Under the pieces are notes generated by a model, which was given only the letters and a program-made list of their open reading frames with translations, was not told the origin of the DNA and did no database searches. The position numbers and the translations under genes are program-made. From Prevotella sp. (GTDB lineage: Bacteria > Bacteroidota > Bacteroidia > Bacteroidales > Bacteroidaceae), in NCBI GenBank assembly GCA_017413085.1, contig JAFPVC010000043.1, positions 1 through 64,000 on the forward strand: DNA of 64,000 nt, in the 5' to 3' direction. Of the stretch, positions 17,185 to 25,865 are shown one piece after another. The number at the start of each line of letters is the position of its first letter. The first letter of the stretch is position 1.

Positions 17185-17278
17185 TCTAATTTGGGCCTGA
17201 TTACACTGTAATCAGGCCCAAATTGCGTTGTAATCAGGCCCAAATTACACTGTAATTTGGGCCTGATTACAACGCAAT
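17185..17278. repeat. Dispersed 22-bp-period element, copy 2 (array only)
   Basis: Four 22-bp units start at 17185, 17207, 17229 and 17251. They are arranged so that they form two perfect palindromes: 17188-17224 (18-bp arms, one central base) and 17222-17278 (28-bp arms, one central base). No conserved box was found nearby. It lies about 50 bp upstream of the dnaE promoter. The rest of 17135-17359 holds nothing else recognisable apart from that promoter. Confidence 0.88.
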
Positions 17279-17300
17279 AGTTTTTTAATGCTAAAACGTC

Positions 17301-17331
17301 TTGTGAAATTGAAAAAAAAATCGTAACTTTG
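17301..17331 (+). promoter_or_regulatory. Predicted dnaE promoter
   Basis: TTG (17301-17303), a 20-bp spacer and TAACTTTG (17324-17331), 28 bp before the ATG. Confidence 0.8.
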
Positions 17332-17359
17332 TCGTCCGAAACGCATACAATGTTACTCC

Positions 17360-20300
17360 ATGCATAACTTCATACACCTGCATACTCATACATACTATTC
17401 GCTGCTCGACGGACAGAGTCCGGTGGGTGCACTCGTAAAGAAAGCCGTCAAGGACGGAATGCGCGGCATGGCCATCACCGACCATGGCAATATGTTCGGC
17501 GTGAAAGACCTGTTTGACGAGTGCAACAAGATAAACAAACAGTTGAAGGCGGAAGGCAAGGAACCTTTTAAACCCATCTTTGGCTGTGAGATGTATGTGG
17601 CGCGCCGAGGCATGAAGCGCATGGAGGAAAAGATTGACCACGGTGGCTGGCACCTCATTGTCCTTGCCAAGAACCTCAACGGATATAAGAATCTCATCAA
17701 GCTTGTCAGTCGTTCATGGGTCGACGGCTACTATTACCGTCCGCGTACCGATCATGAGGACTTGGAGCGTTACCATGAAGACCTGATAGTTTGCTCTGCG
17801 TGCATAGGCGGCGAGATACCAAAGAAAATTCTTGCCGACGACATTGAAGGGGCGCGTAAGGCAATAGAGTGGCACAAGAACCTGTGGGGCGACGACTTCT
17901 ATCTCGAACTGCAGCGCCATGAAGTGAAGGATCCTAACCAGCGTGCCAATCGCGAGACCTTTCCTCTGCAGCAGAAGGTGAACCGCGTGCTCATAGAACT
18001 GGCAAAGGAGTATGGAGTCAAACTTGTCTGCACCAACGACTGCCACTTCGTGGACGAAGAAAATGCTGAAGCCCATGACCATCTGCTGTGCCTCGGTACG
18101 GGCAAAGACCTTGACGACCCTACGCGAATGCTGTATACGAAGCAGGAGTGGTTTAAGACGCAGCAAGAGATGAACGATATCTTCAGCGATGTGCCAGAGG
18201 CTCTTGACAACACGATGGAGATACTTGACAAGGTTGAGACTTACAACCTTGAGTCTGACCCAATCATGCCGTTTTATCCCATACCTGCGGCTTTCGGTAC
18301 GGAGGAAGAGTGGCGAGGCAAGTTTACGGAGCAGGATCTCTACAGAGAATTCACCACCGATGAATATGGCAAGAACCCGCTCAGCGAGGAAGACGGTCAG
18401 AAGAAGATAAAGAAACTGGGTGGCTATGACAAACTATACAGGATAAAGTTTGAGGCAGATTATCTTGGCCGCTTGGCATACGAGGGTGCAAGTCGTCTGT
18501 ATGGCAACGGTTATGAGGAAATACCTGACGAAACACCGTTGCAGCCTGATGCCTTGTCGGCATGGGCTGAAGCGCACGGCATACGCAAGGAGGTTGACGA
18601 GCGTGTGCGCTTTGAACTGCATATAATGAAGACGATGGGTTTCCCGGGCTACTTCCTCATTGTACAGGACTTCATCAACTCTGCGCGCAAGGAACTGAAC
18701 GTGTGGGTAGGGCCGGGACGCGGCAGTGCCGCAGGTTCTGTAGTGGCCTATTGTCTTGGCATTACAAAAATTGACCCGCTGAAATATGACCTGCTGTTTG
18801 AGCGTTTCCTTAATCCCGACCGTATCTCGCTGCCTGATATCGATACCGACTTCGACGACGACGGCCGCGGCCGCGTGCTGCAGTGGGTCATGGACAAGTA
18901 TGGCCATGAGAACTGTGCCCACATCATCACCTACGGCACTATGGCCACAAAGAACTCAATCAAGGATGTGGCACGCGTGGAGAAACTGCCGCTCGAACGC
19001 TCGAATGCTCTCTGTAAGGCCATACCTGACAGGTTGCCTGAAGTTGATGGCAAGACACCGAAGATGAATCTCACCAATGCCATCAAGGCAGTGCCTGAAC
19101 TGCAGCTGGCCGAGGCTTCGCTTGATTCACGTGAGGCTAACACCATAAAATATGCCCGAATGCTTGAGGGCACCGTGCGCAACACGGGTATCCATGCCTG
19201 TGGATTCATCATCTGCCGCGATCCCATCAGCGACCATGTACCGGTGTCTACGGCCTCCGACCCTGACTTCCCACAGCTGAAGACTGCCGTGACGCAGTAT
19301 GACGGCCATGTGATTGAGTCGACGGGACTGATTAAGATGGACTTCCTCGGACTGAAGACTCTCTCGGAGCAGAAAGAGGCAGTGAAGAACGTGAAACAGA
19401 CACAAGGCATCGACATAGACCTTGATAACATTCCCATTGACGACGAACTGACATATCAGTTGTATCAGAAGGGACAGACCGTGGGTACGTTCCAGTTTGA
19501 GTCGGCCGGTATGCAGAAATATCTGCGCGAACTGCACCCGACGGTGTTTGAAGACCTCATAGCCATGAACGCCCTCTACCGTCCTGGGCCTATGGACTAC
19601 ATACCAGACTTCATCAAGCGTAAGAACGGACTGGAGCCAATCACCTACCCGATAGACTGCATGGAGAAGTATCTGAAGGATACCTACGGCATAACGGTAT
19701 ATCAGGAGCAGGTCATGCTGCTGTCGCGTCAGTTGGCCAATTTTACACGCGGTGAGAGTGATGCCCTGCGTAAGGCGATGGGTAAGAAGAAAAAAGACAT
19801 CGTCGATGCGATGAAACCGAAATTCATCGAGGGCGGAAAGAAAAACGGCCACGACCCGAAGATACTGGAAAAGATATGGGCAGACTGGGAGAAGTTTGCA
19901 TCCTACGCATTCAACAAGTCGCATGCCGCCTGCTACTCATGGGTGGCTTACCAGACGGCATACCTGAAGGCGCATTATCCCGCAGAGTTCATGGCTGCGC
20001 TGCTGACGCGCCGTCGCTCCGACATCAAGGAAATTACGAAACTGATGGATGAGTGCAAGGCTTTGGGTATACCAACGCTTGGCCCTGACGTCAACGAGTC
20101 GTTTGCCAATTTCGGTGTGAACAAGAAGGGCGAGATACGTTTCGGGCTTGCTGCCATCAAGGGCATGAGCGAGGCTGCAACCGAGGCTATAATAAAGGAA
20201 CGCGAGGAGAACGGCCCCTACAAGGATTTGTATGACATGCTGGAGCGTGTGCCGTCGTCAACAATGAACAAGAAGGCACTTGAGGTTATGGCGTTGGCTG

Positions 20301-21259
20301 GTGCGCTTGATGCATTCGGCATTGCCCGTGAGCAGTACCTTGCTCCGTCGGGTAAGTATAATACTTTCCTTGATGCTCTTACAAGTTACAGTTCGCAGTA
20401 TCAGACGGCCAAGTCAGAAGCGACCAACTCGCTGTTTGGCGACTTTGACGATGTAGAGATAAGCAAACCGAAGCCAACCCGCGCACAGGAATGGAGCACG
20501 ATAGAGAGACTGAATCGTGAGCGCGAACTTGTAGGTATATATCTGTCGGCACATCCGCTTGATGAGTTTGCTGTAGTCATTGAGTGCATGTGCAATGCCA
20601 CATGCGATGACATATCGCGTGAGAAGCGTGACCAGAACATGGAGGCGTTCTCAAAGTGTGAGCAGATTAATGTGGCAGGCATCGTGACAAATGTAGTGGA
20701 TAAATTCAGCAAGACAGGTAAGCCTTTCGGTATTGTGACCATAGAAGACTTCAACGGTGCGGGTGAGATAATGCTGTTCGACCAGCAATGGGCACAGTAT
20801 AAAGGCATGTTCACTCAGGGGGCGTCCGTATACGTTAAGATGAAATGCCAGGAGCGTTGGCGTGGCACGGGTAACTATACACTCAATGTCTATGGAGTGG
20901 ACTTCCTACGCGACGTGGCTGACAAGTATATGTCAAACTTGACCATACAACTCGATTTTGGCGCTATGGGACTGGCAAGAAACGAAAAGCAGGAGGCAAG
21001 AAACGATAACGAAAGCGATAACGAAGACGAAAACGAAGAGACAGCTGCTGCTGTTGCGGCTTCGGGTGCCAACATATTGATTGACCTTGCCACTATAATC
21101 AAGGACTCGCCGGGAAACACTCACCTGAATTTTGTGATAAAGGACACGAGCTTGAGTACCGATCCGCTTGAACTCTCGTCTAAACTGCCGGGAGTTAAGG
21201 TAAACCGCCAGCTTGTTGACTTCGTAAAGCAGCATGAGGGGATGAAGATTACAATGTAA
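17360..21259 (+). CDS. dnaE: DNA polymerase III alpha subunit (replicative polymerase)
   Basis: 1299 aa. The N-terminal PHP domain is clear (HLHTHTYYSLLDG at 7-19, then ITDHGNMFG). The C-family polymerase core has GPGRGSAAGS and the catalytic PDIDTDF motif, followed by the helix-hairpin-helix and OB-fold regions. It carries out chromosomal replication with the clamp loader and beta clamp. Length is close to that of Bacteroidota DnaE. Near the C-terminus (around residues 1205-1230) there is a low-complexity N/E/D/K-rich insert encoded by AACGAA/GACGAA-type repeats, related to the repeat just after the stop. The stop TAA at 21257 is in the same frame as the following kdsD reading frame. Confidence 0.97.
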   Translation: MHNFIHLHTHTYYSLLDGQSPVGALVKKAVKDGMRGMAITDHGNMFGVKDLFDECNKINKQLKAEGKEPFKPIFGCEMYVARRGMKRMEEKIDHGGWHLIVLAKNLNGYKNLIKLVSRSWVDGYYYRPRTDHEDLERYHEDLIVCSACIGGEIPKKILADDIEGARKAIEWHKNLWGDDFYLELQRHEVKDPNQRANRETFPLQQKVNRVLIELAKEYGVKLVCTNDCHFVDEENAEAHDHLLCLGTGKDLDDPTRMLYTKQEWFKTQQEMNDIFSDVPEALDNTMEILDKVETYNLESDPIMPFYPIPAAFGTEEEWRGKFTEQDLYREFTTDEYGKNPLSEEDGQKKIKKLGGYDKLYRIKFEADYLGRLAYEGASRLYGNGYEEIPDETPLQPDALSAWAEAHGIRKEVDERVRFELHIMKTMGFPGYFLIVQDFINSARKELNVWVGPGRGSAAGSVVAYCLGITKIDPLKYDLLFERFLNPDRISLPDIDTDFDDDGRGRVLQWVMDKYGHENCAHIITYGTMATKNSIKDVARVEKLPLERSNALCKAIPDRLPEVDGKTPKMNLTNAIKAVPELQLAEASLDSREANTIKYARMLEGTVRNTGIHACGFIICRDPISDHVPVSTASDPDFPQLKTAVTQYDGHVIESTGLIKMDFLGLKTLSEQKEAVKNVKQTQGIDIDLDNIPIDDELTYQLYQKGQTVGTFQFESAGMQKYLRELHPTVFEDLIAMNALYRPGPMDYIPDFIKRKNGLEPITYPIDCMEKYLKDTYGITVYQEQVMLLSRQLANFTRGESDALRKAMGKKKKDIVDAMKPKFIEGGKKNGHDPKILEKIWADWEKFASYAFNKSHAACYSWVAYQTAYLKAHYPAEFMAALLTRRRSDIKEITKLMDECKALGIPTLGPDVNESFANFGVNKKGEIRFGLAAIKGMSEAATEAIIKEREENGPYKDLYDMLERVPSSTMNKKALEVMALAGALDAFGIAREQYLAPSGKYNTFLDALTSYSSQYQTAKSEATNSLFGDFDDVEISKPKPTRAQEWSTIERLNRERELVGIYLSAHPLDEFAVVIECMCNATCDDISREKRDQNMEAFSKCEQINVAGIVTNVVDKFSKTGKPFGIVTIEDFNGAGEIMLFDQQWAQYKGMFTQGASVYVKMKCQERWRGTGNYTLNVYGVDFLRDVADKYMSNLTIQLDFGAMGLARNEKQEARNDNESDNEDENEETAAAVAASGANILIDLATIIKDSPGNTHLNFVIKDTSLSTDPLELSSKLPGVKVNRQLVDFVKQHEGMKITM

Positions 21260-21311
21260 ACGAAAACGAAGACGAAAACGAAAACGAAGACGAAGACGAA
21301 AACGAAAACAA
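21260..21311. repeat. ACGAAA/ACGAAG hexanucleotide tract
   Basis: About eight ACGAAR units directly after the dnaE stop, in frame with both dnaE and kdsD. Related sequence lies inside the dnaE 3' end (about 20976-21040). Confidence 0.8.
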
Positions 21312-21409
21312 ATAGAGACATATTAAAGTATGCGGAGCAGTGCTTCCGCGATGAGGCCCAGGCAATACTTGACCTCATCCCCGCGCTCGACGATAATTTC
21401 ACGCGTGCC

Positions 21410-22264
21410 GTGGAATTGATAATGGAGTGTAAGGGCAAGGTGATAGTTACTGGCGTGGGCAAGAGTGGTCATGTGGGTGAGAAAATAGCCGCTACGCTTG
21501 CATCGCTCGGCACCCCGTCGTTCTTTCTCAATCCGCTGGACGCATACCACGGCGACCTCGGCATGATAGCCACCGGCGATGTGGTGATGGCCATCAGCTA
21601 CAGCGGTTACACCGACGAACTGCTGCGTTTCATCCCGTTGCTCATTGAGCGTGATATATCAATCATCGGAGTGAGCGGTAATCCTGATTCTCTGTTGGCA
21701 CGCTATTCTGCCTGCCACCTTAATATAAAGGTAGACCATGAGGCTGACCCATTGGGGCTTGCTCCTACATCGTCAACCACCACTACCATGGCGATGGGCG
21801 ATGCGTTGGCTTGTGCGCTGGTAAGGCTGCGTGATTTCCAGGCTCAGGACTTCGCACAGTTCCATCCTGGCGGTTCACTGGGCAAGCGGCTGCTGTCAAG
21901 GGCACGTGACTATATGGTGAGCCATGACCTGCCGATAGTCAAGCCCGAAACAAAGGTGGTGGATGCCATTATTACTATAAGCAATGGCAAACTGGGACTT
22001 GCAATAGTTATGGACAGTGCTCAACAGCTGCTCGGCATAATCACCGACGGAGATGTCAGACGTGCAGTGCAGCGATATGGCCGTGAAATGTTTGACCTTG
22101 CCGTCACAGACATAATGACACCGAACCCCAAGACTATCAGACCAGATGCAAACCTCTCGGAGGTAGACACAATATTGCGTCGCTACAACATACACGCCCT
22201 TATCGTGACCGATGAGAAAGACCGCGTGGTGGGCATCATCGATTCGTTCAGGGTGATGAGCTGA
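21410..22264 (+). CDS. kdsD: Arabinose-5-phosphate isomerase, KpsF/GutQ (SIS-CBS) family
   Basis: From the first canonical start (GTG at 21410) 284 aa. The SIS domain holds VTGVGKSGH and SYSGYTDEL; PTSSTTTTMAMGDALA closes the sugar-phosphate site; two CBS domains fill the C-terminal 110 residues (VDAIITIS, DIMTPNPKTI). It makes arabinose 5-phosphate for Kdo and lipopolysaccharide. The family normally has some 25-30 residues before this point, and the same frame upstream encodes matching sequence (NRDILKYAEQCFRDEAQAIL), yet no ATG, GTG or TTG precedes it back to the dnaE stop. The true start is therefore uncertain: a non-standard codon near 21311-21325, the GTG, or readthrough of the dnaE stop. 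Confidence 0.9.
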   Translation: MELIMECKGKVIVTGVGKSGHVGEKIAATLASLGTPSFFLNPLDAYHGDLGMIATGDVVMAISYSGYTDELLRFIPLLIERDISIIGVSGNPDSLLARYSACHLNIKVDHEADPLGLAPTSSTTTTMAMGDALACALVRLRDFQAQDFAQFHPGGSLGKRLLSRARDYMVSHDLPIVKPETKVVDAIITISNGKLGLAIVMDSAQQLLGIITDGDVRRAVQRYGREMFDLAVTDIMTPNPKTIRPDANLSEVDTILRRYNIHALIVTDEKDRVVGIIDSFRVMS

Positions 22265-22306
22265 TTTTTAATTCATAATGCATAATTCATAATTTCCCAA
22301 ACGACA

Positions 22307-22777
22307 ATGTATAACAATAGAGTAGTAGTTTATACAAGCGGAACATTTGATATGTTCCACAGCAACCATCTAAAGATGATAGAATATGCGCGCGGACTGG
22401 GCGATACGCTCATCGTAGGCGTGAGTACCGACGAACTGGTATGCAGCTACAAGCGACCGCCGGTCATTCCGTTTGAGGAGCGCATAGCCATTCTCAAGGC
22501 ACTGAAATATCCCGATGTGGTGATACCACAACGCTCACTCGACCATACAGAACTGGTGAAGAAACTCAATATCGACGTATTCGTCGTGGGTGATGATTGG
22601 ACAGGCAAGTATGACTACCTTAAAGAACTCGGTGTTACGGTATTCTATTTCCCTTACGGCGATGGAGTATCGTCAACTAAGATAAAGGAAGAAATACTTG
22701 AGAACTATAACGACATGAAGACCAAACACGAGACAAGGGTGAACCCCGATGTAGTGGTAAGGGAGGAAGGAAAATGA
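22307..22777 (+). CDS. Glycerol-3-phosphate cytidylyltransferase-like nucleotidyltransferase (TagD type)
   Basis: 156 aa. The cytidylyltransferase fold is marked by SGTFDMFHSNHLKMIEYA (11-28), where HSNH is the HxxH CTP-binding motif, and by a variant of the ISSTKIK signature (VSSTKIKEEI) near residue 125. Enzymes of this type form CDP-glycerol or a related CDP-polyol. The C-terminal 25 residues are polar and longer than in the minimal TagD fold. The stop overlaps the next gene by ATGA, so it is coupled to the SDR gene. With the LicD and IspD-like genes downstream it suggests CDP-activated polyol-phosphate supply for a surface polymer; the exact substrate is inferred. Confidence 0.85.
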   Translation: MYNNRVVVYTSGTFDMFHSNHLKMIEYARGLGDTLIVGVSTDELVCSYKRPPVIPFEERIAILKALKYPDVVIPQRSLDHTELVKKLNIDVFVVGDDWTGKYDYLKELGVTVFYFPYGDGVSSTKIKEEILENYNDMKTKHETRVNPDVVVREEGK

Positions 22778-23505
22778 AAAGGACATTGATCGTAGGTGGT
22801 GCCAATGGCATCGGACTGGGCATTGCAACGGAACTCTCCATGCGCAGCGATGTTGAAAAAGTGTATGTAGTTGATAAGGCTATACTCGACGAAGAGTATG
22901 CTCACCCCAAGATTCAGGCATATACTTTCGATCTGACGGAAGACGACTACAGTGTCTTTGATCGCTTTGATGACATTGACTCGCTAATGATTACTGCAGG
23001 TTTTGGCAAACTGCAGCTCTTCCGCGATATGCAAGAGAGCATGATAAGCCAATATTTCAATGTAAACACCATACCAGTGATGCGTATAATAAAGAGGTTT
23101 TATCGTAAGTTGGAGGCTCGTGAGGAGTTTCGCTGCGGCGTAATGGTGAGCATATCTGGCTTCATGTCCTCTCCTTTTTTCAGTGTGTATGCTGCCACGA
23201 AGGCTGCATTAAAAGTGTTCATAGAGAGCGTAAACGTGGAGTTGGAGAAGGCTGGAAGTAGCAATAGGATACTTAATGTGTCACCAGGTTCGTTGAAGGG
23301 AACGTCATTCAACAATGCCAAGACCGACCTCAGTGTTACCATTCCAATGGCAAAAGAGATTATCTCGCACCTGGAGGGAGGGGACGATCTCTTCATTCCA
23401 CAATACGACGAGGTGTTCCGCGAGGTGCTTGAGAGATATCATGCCGACTTCAGGGCAGAGGGGGTACACTCCTACGAATACAAGGTAAACAGCGGGCGAG
23501 TATAG
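22774..23505 (+). CDS. Short-chain dehydrogenase/reductase
   Basis: 243 aa. The Rossmann motif is GGANGIGLGIA (8-18), and the catalytic YxxxK is YAATKAALK (around residue 139) preceded by a serine in VSISGFMSS. It oxidises or reduces a sugar, polyol or ketose intermediate with NAD(P). The 4-bp overlap with the cytidylyltransferase suggests it prepares that enzyme's substrate, as TarJ-type dehydrogenases do for ribitol phosphate; this is inference because TarJ belongs to a different dehydrogenase family. A terminator hairpin follows at 23612. Confidence 0.85.
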   Translation: MKRTLIVGGANGIGLGIATELSMRSDVEKVYVVDKAILDEEYAHPKIQAYTFDLTEDDYSVFDRFDDIDSLMITAGFGKLQLFRDMQESMISQYFNVNTIPVMRIIKRFYRKLEAREEFRCGVMVSISGFMSSPFFSVYAATKAALKVFIESVNVELEKAGSSNRILNVSPGSLKGTSFNNAKTDLSVTIPMAKEIISHLEGGDDLFIPQYDEVFREVLERYHADFRAEGVHSYEYKVNSGRV

Positions 23506-23611
23506 TTTGCTGCCAAGACGATAGATGAAAAGATAATATATTCGTCAACAGCAACATGATAGAAGTAAGCGGAGGATATTGCTATAAATAGGATGATTAT
23601 AGTTAAAAAAA

Positions 23612-23663
23612 TACAAAGTTAGCAACATCACAAAGCCAAATGTTGTTAGCTTTGTTTTTTTTT
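23612..23663 (+). terminator. Intrinsic terminator after the SDR gene
   Basis: ACAAAGTTAGCAACAT pairs with ATGTTGTTAGCTTTGT (23638-23653 region) with two G-U pairs, followed by a run of nine Ts. The -33 box of the next promoter lies in the 3' arm. Confidence 0.75.
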
Positions 23664-23673
23664 ACTATCTTTG
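23643..23673 (+). promoter_or_regulatory. Predicted promoter of the AAA ATPase gene
   Basis: TTG (23643-23645), a 20-bp spacer and TATCTTTG (23666-23673). Confidence 0.75.
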
Positions 23674-23709
23674 CATTACGCAAGTTGCGTAACGCAAGTT
23701 GCGTAATGC
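23673..23709. repeat. Twin TTACGCAA-type palindrome at a transcription start
   Basis: ACGCAAGTTGCGTAA occurs twice in tandem (16-bp offset), flanked by GCAT and ATGC, so the whole 37-bp block is almost a palindrome of two smaller palindromes. It overlaps the expected transcription start of the ATPase gene, a plausible operator or RNA hairpin. Confidence 0.75.
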
Positions 23710-23731
23710 ATATAACTCCTTAGCTGTAAAT

Positions 23732-24850
23732 ATGAAAGAAAATCCTTTTCTTATACACGGATACAAAGGACCAGAGTATTTCTGTGACCGTAAGGAAGAA
23801 ACGGCAGACATAACAGAAGCTCTTAAAAACGGGTGCAACGTAACGCTCATATCTCCCAGAAGATATGGCAAGACAGGATTAATACACAATGTGTTCCATC
23901 ATCTGAGGGAACAAGACAAGAATACCATTTGTTTTTATGTTGATATCTATGCCACGCACTCGCTAAACGACTTTGTTCAGTTATTTGCAAAAGCAGTACT
24001 TGGACATCTTGATACCCCGTTGCAGAAAGTAGAAAGTCTTATCAATAAGGTTTTCAGGTACAGCCAGGTTACAATGTCGCCAGACCTTGTAACGGGAATG
24101 CCACAATTTTCATTGAACTTCCAACCGCAGCACACGGCAAGTACACTGGAAGACATTTTCACTTATCTGGACAAATCAGAGCGAACCTGTTACGTTGCCT
24201 TTGACGAATTCCAGCAGATATTGGAATACGCGGAGAAAGACGTTGAGGCATTGCTTAGGACATACATACAACAGACACACAATGTGCGCTTCATCTTCTC
24301 TGGCAGCAAACAACACATGATGATTGAGATGTTCAACTCTCCCAAACATCCTTTTTACCGAAGCACAGAGCGGCTGCATCTGAATACACTTGACGAAAAG
24401 GTGTATTATAACTTTGCTACAGAAAAGCTAAAGCAGCAAGGAGTAAATCTTCCTGAAGACTTATTCCACACGATATACACGCAAGTTGATGGTGTAACAT
24501 GGTATCTGCAGGCAATCATGAACCGTTTCTATCGTATGAGCGACTGCATTGTCACGAAAGAAATATGTCAAGAGACGATAAATGGGATTATAAAGCGTGA
24601 GGAGGAAGAATACAAGCACCTGTATCACCTGTTGACGGCCAACCAAGCCTCGCTGTTGCTTGCCATAGCAAAAGAGGAAGTAGTAAAAGAACCGCTGTCA
24701 GGCTTGTTTCTGCGCACACACAATCTGAAATCGCCAAGCAGCGTGCAGCGCGCCCTGCAATACTTAATGAACGAAGAATACATATATCATTCAGACAATG
24801 GTTACATAGTCTACGACCGTTTCTTCGCTTTATGGCTGAAGAAATACTGA
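23732..24850 (+). CDS. AAA family ATPase (archaeal-ATPase-like, ORC/STAND type)
   Basis: 372 aa from the ATG at 23732; the earlier TTG at 23699 lies in the operator palindrome. The P-loop is ISPRRYGKTGLI (about 41-52) and Walker B is CYVAFDEFQQI. FIFSGSKQ fits a sensor position. The C-terminal third is a winged-helix-like region (SPSSVQRALQYLMNEEYIYHSDNGYIVYDRFFALWLKK). Such proteins are common, often multicopy, in Bacteroidota, and their role is unknown. It has its own promoter, interrupts the polysaccharide cluster and is not functionally linked to it by anything visible. It is probably an accessory insertion. Confidence 0.85.
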   Translation: MKENPFLIHGYKGPEYFCDRKEETADITEALKNGCNVTLISPRRYGKTGLIHNVFHHLREQDKNTICFYVDIYATHSLNDFVQLFAKAVLGHLDTPLQKVESLINKVFRYSQVTMSPDLVTGMPQFSLNFQPQHTASTLEDIFTYLDKSERTCYVAFDEFQQILEYAEKDVEALLRTYIQQTHNVRFIFSGSKQHMMIEMFNSPKHPFYRSTERLHLNTLDEKVYYNFATEKLKQQGVNLPEDLFHTIYTQVDGVTWYLQAIMNRFYRMSDCIVTKEICQETINGIIKREEEEYKHLYHLLTANQASLLLAIAKEEVVKEPLSGLFLRTHNLKSPSSVQRALQYLMNEEYIYHSDNGYIVYDRFFALWLKKY

Positions 24851-24926
24851 ATACAATTTTACTGACGAACGGACTTCGCCTATTTTAGTCATGCCATTTA
24901 CACAGACAAATAAAACTTATTATCTG

Positions 24927-25811
24927 ATGACACAGAAATATTTAGATAAACTGCAAAAGAAGACTCTTGAAACATTGAAGTTCACTATAGATTTCTTTGA
25001 GAAACACAACCTTCGTTATTTTGCATACGGAGGAACCTTGCTTGGTGCCGTACGTCACAAGGGGTTCATTCCATGGGATGACGACGTGGATATACTGATG
25101 CCTTCCGAAGACTATGAGCGTTTACTCACACTGGAACAAGAGATAAGCCGGCAGGGGCATTACATAATAACATACAAGACCCCTGAATATTATTATACTC
25201 ACACAAAACTGTGCAGTGCGAATACCACTATTTGGGAAAATAAAAGTCAACCATTCATATTCGGGGTGTTCATTGATATTTTTCCTGTATATCGTACTAA
25301 TAAAGATGACAATGACATAAATGTCATGTATAGGAAATATCAGTATGGCATCTATAAATTCCAGCAGGCTAATCGCAAATATAGTTTAGCATCGCTAAAG
25401 GAAAAACTACTTGGTAAGAACTATGTAGATTTCAGAAAAGATTTAAAATGGATGTTTGTTCAGCGGTTTGTGAAACCAACACTGGAAAAAACATTAAAGA
25501 ATGCTGAGGCTTCATTCGATGAGCCATGTGGAAATAGAATTGTTCCCTATTCTGATAATGCGTACGGATTACAGATTTATAAAAGAGAATGGTTTGAAGA
25601 TTACGAAATTACAGAATTTGAAGATACGAAAATACGAATCCCGTGTGGTTGGGATATCTATCTGAAACATGTATATGGCGATTACATGCAGCTGCCGCCA
25701 GAGGAAAAACGCATGTCGAGACACGACCACTATTATTTGAATTTGTGCGAAGGACTTACTATCGACGAGGTGCGCAAGAGATTGAAAAAAGGAGAGAGAA
25801 TAGTGTTATAA
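24927..25811 (+). CDS. LicD-family phosphotransferase, first copy
   Basis: 294 aa from ATG 24927, chosen over the ATG at 24891 because the paralogue at 27606 starts with the same MT..(Y/F)L.KLQ pattern. The LicD signature is plain: RYFAYGGTLLGAVRHKGFIPWDDDVDI at about 31-57, a nucleotidyltransferase-fold GG...DxD motif. LicD proteins transfer phosphocholine or polyol phosphate from CDP-linked donors to glycans. The substrate here is unknown; the CDP-forming enzymes on both sides are the likely donor makers. It is about 50% identical by eye to the second copy at 27606, indicating duplication within the cluster. Confidence 0.9.
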   Translation: MTQKYLDKLQKKTLETLKFTIDFFEKHNLRYFAYGGTLLGAVRHKGFIPWDDDVDILMPSEDYERLLTLEQEISRQGHYIITYKTPEYYYTHTKLCSANTTIWENKSQPFIFGVFIDIFPVYRTNKDDNDINVMYRKYQYGIYKFQQANRKYSLASLKEKLLGKNYVDFRKDLKWMFVQRFVKPTLEKTLKNAEASFDEPCGNRIVPYSDNAYGLQIYKREWFEDYEITEFEDTKIRIPCGWDIYLKHVYGDYMQLPPEEKRMSRHDHYYLNLCEGLTIDEVRKRLKKGERIVL

Positions 25812-25865
25812 AGAATTTACAAGAAGACCTTAAGAAACTATCAGTTTAAATAGAAATAAGGAATA

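Noticed and set aside
23673..23709. Attachment site of an integrative element
   Set aside because: No integrase or matching second site is in the window; an operator or RNA hairpin is simpler.
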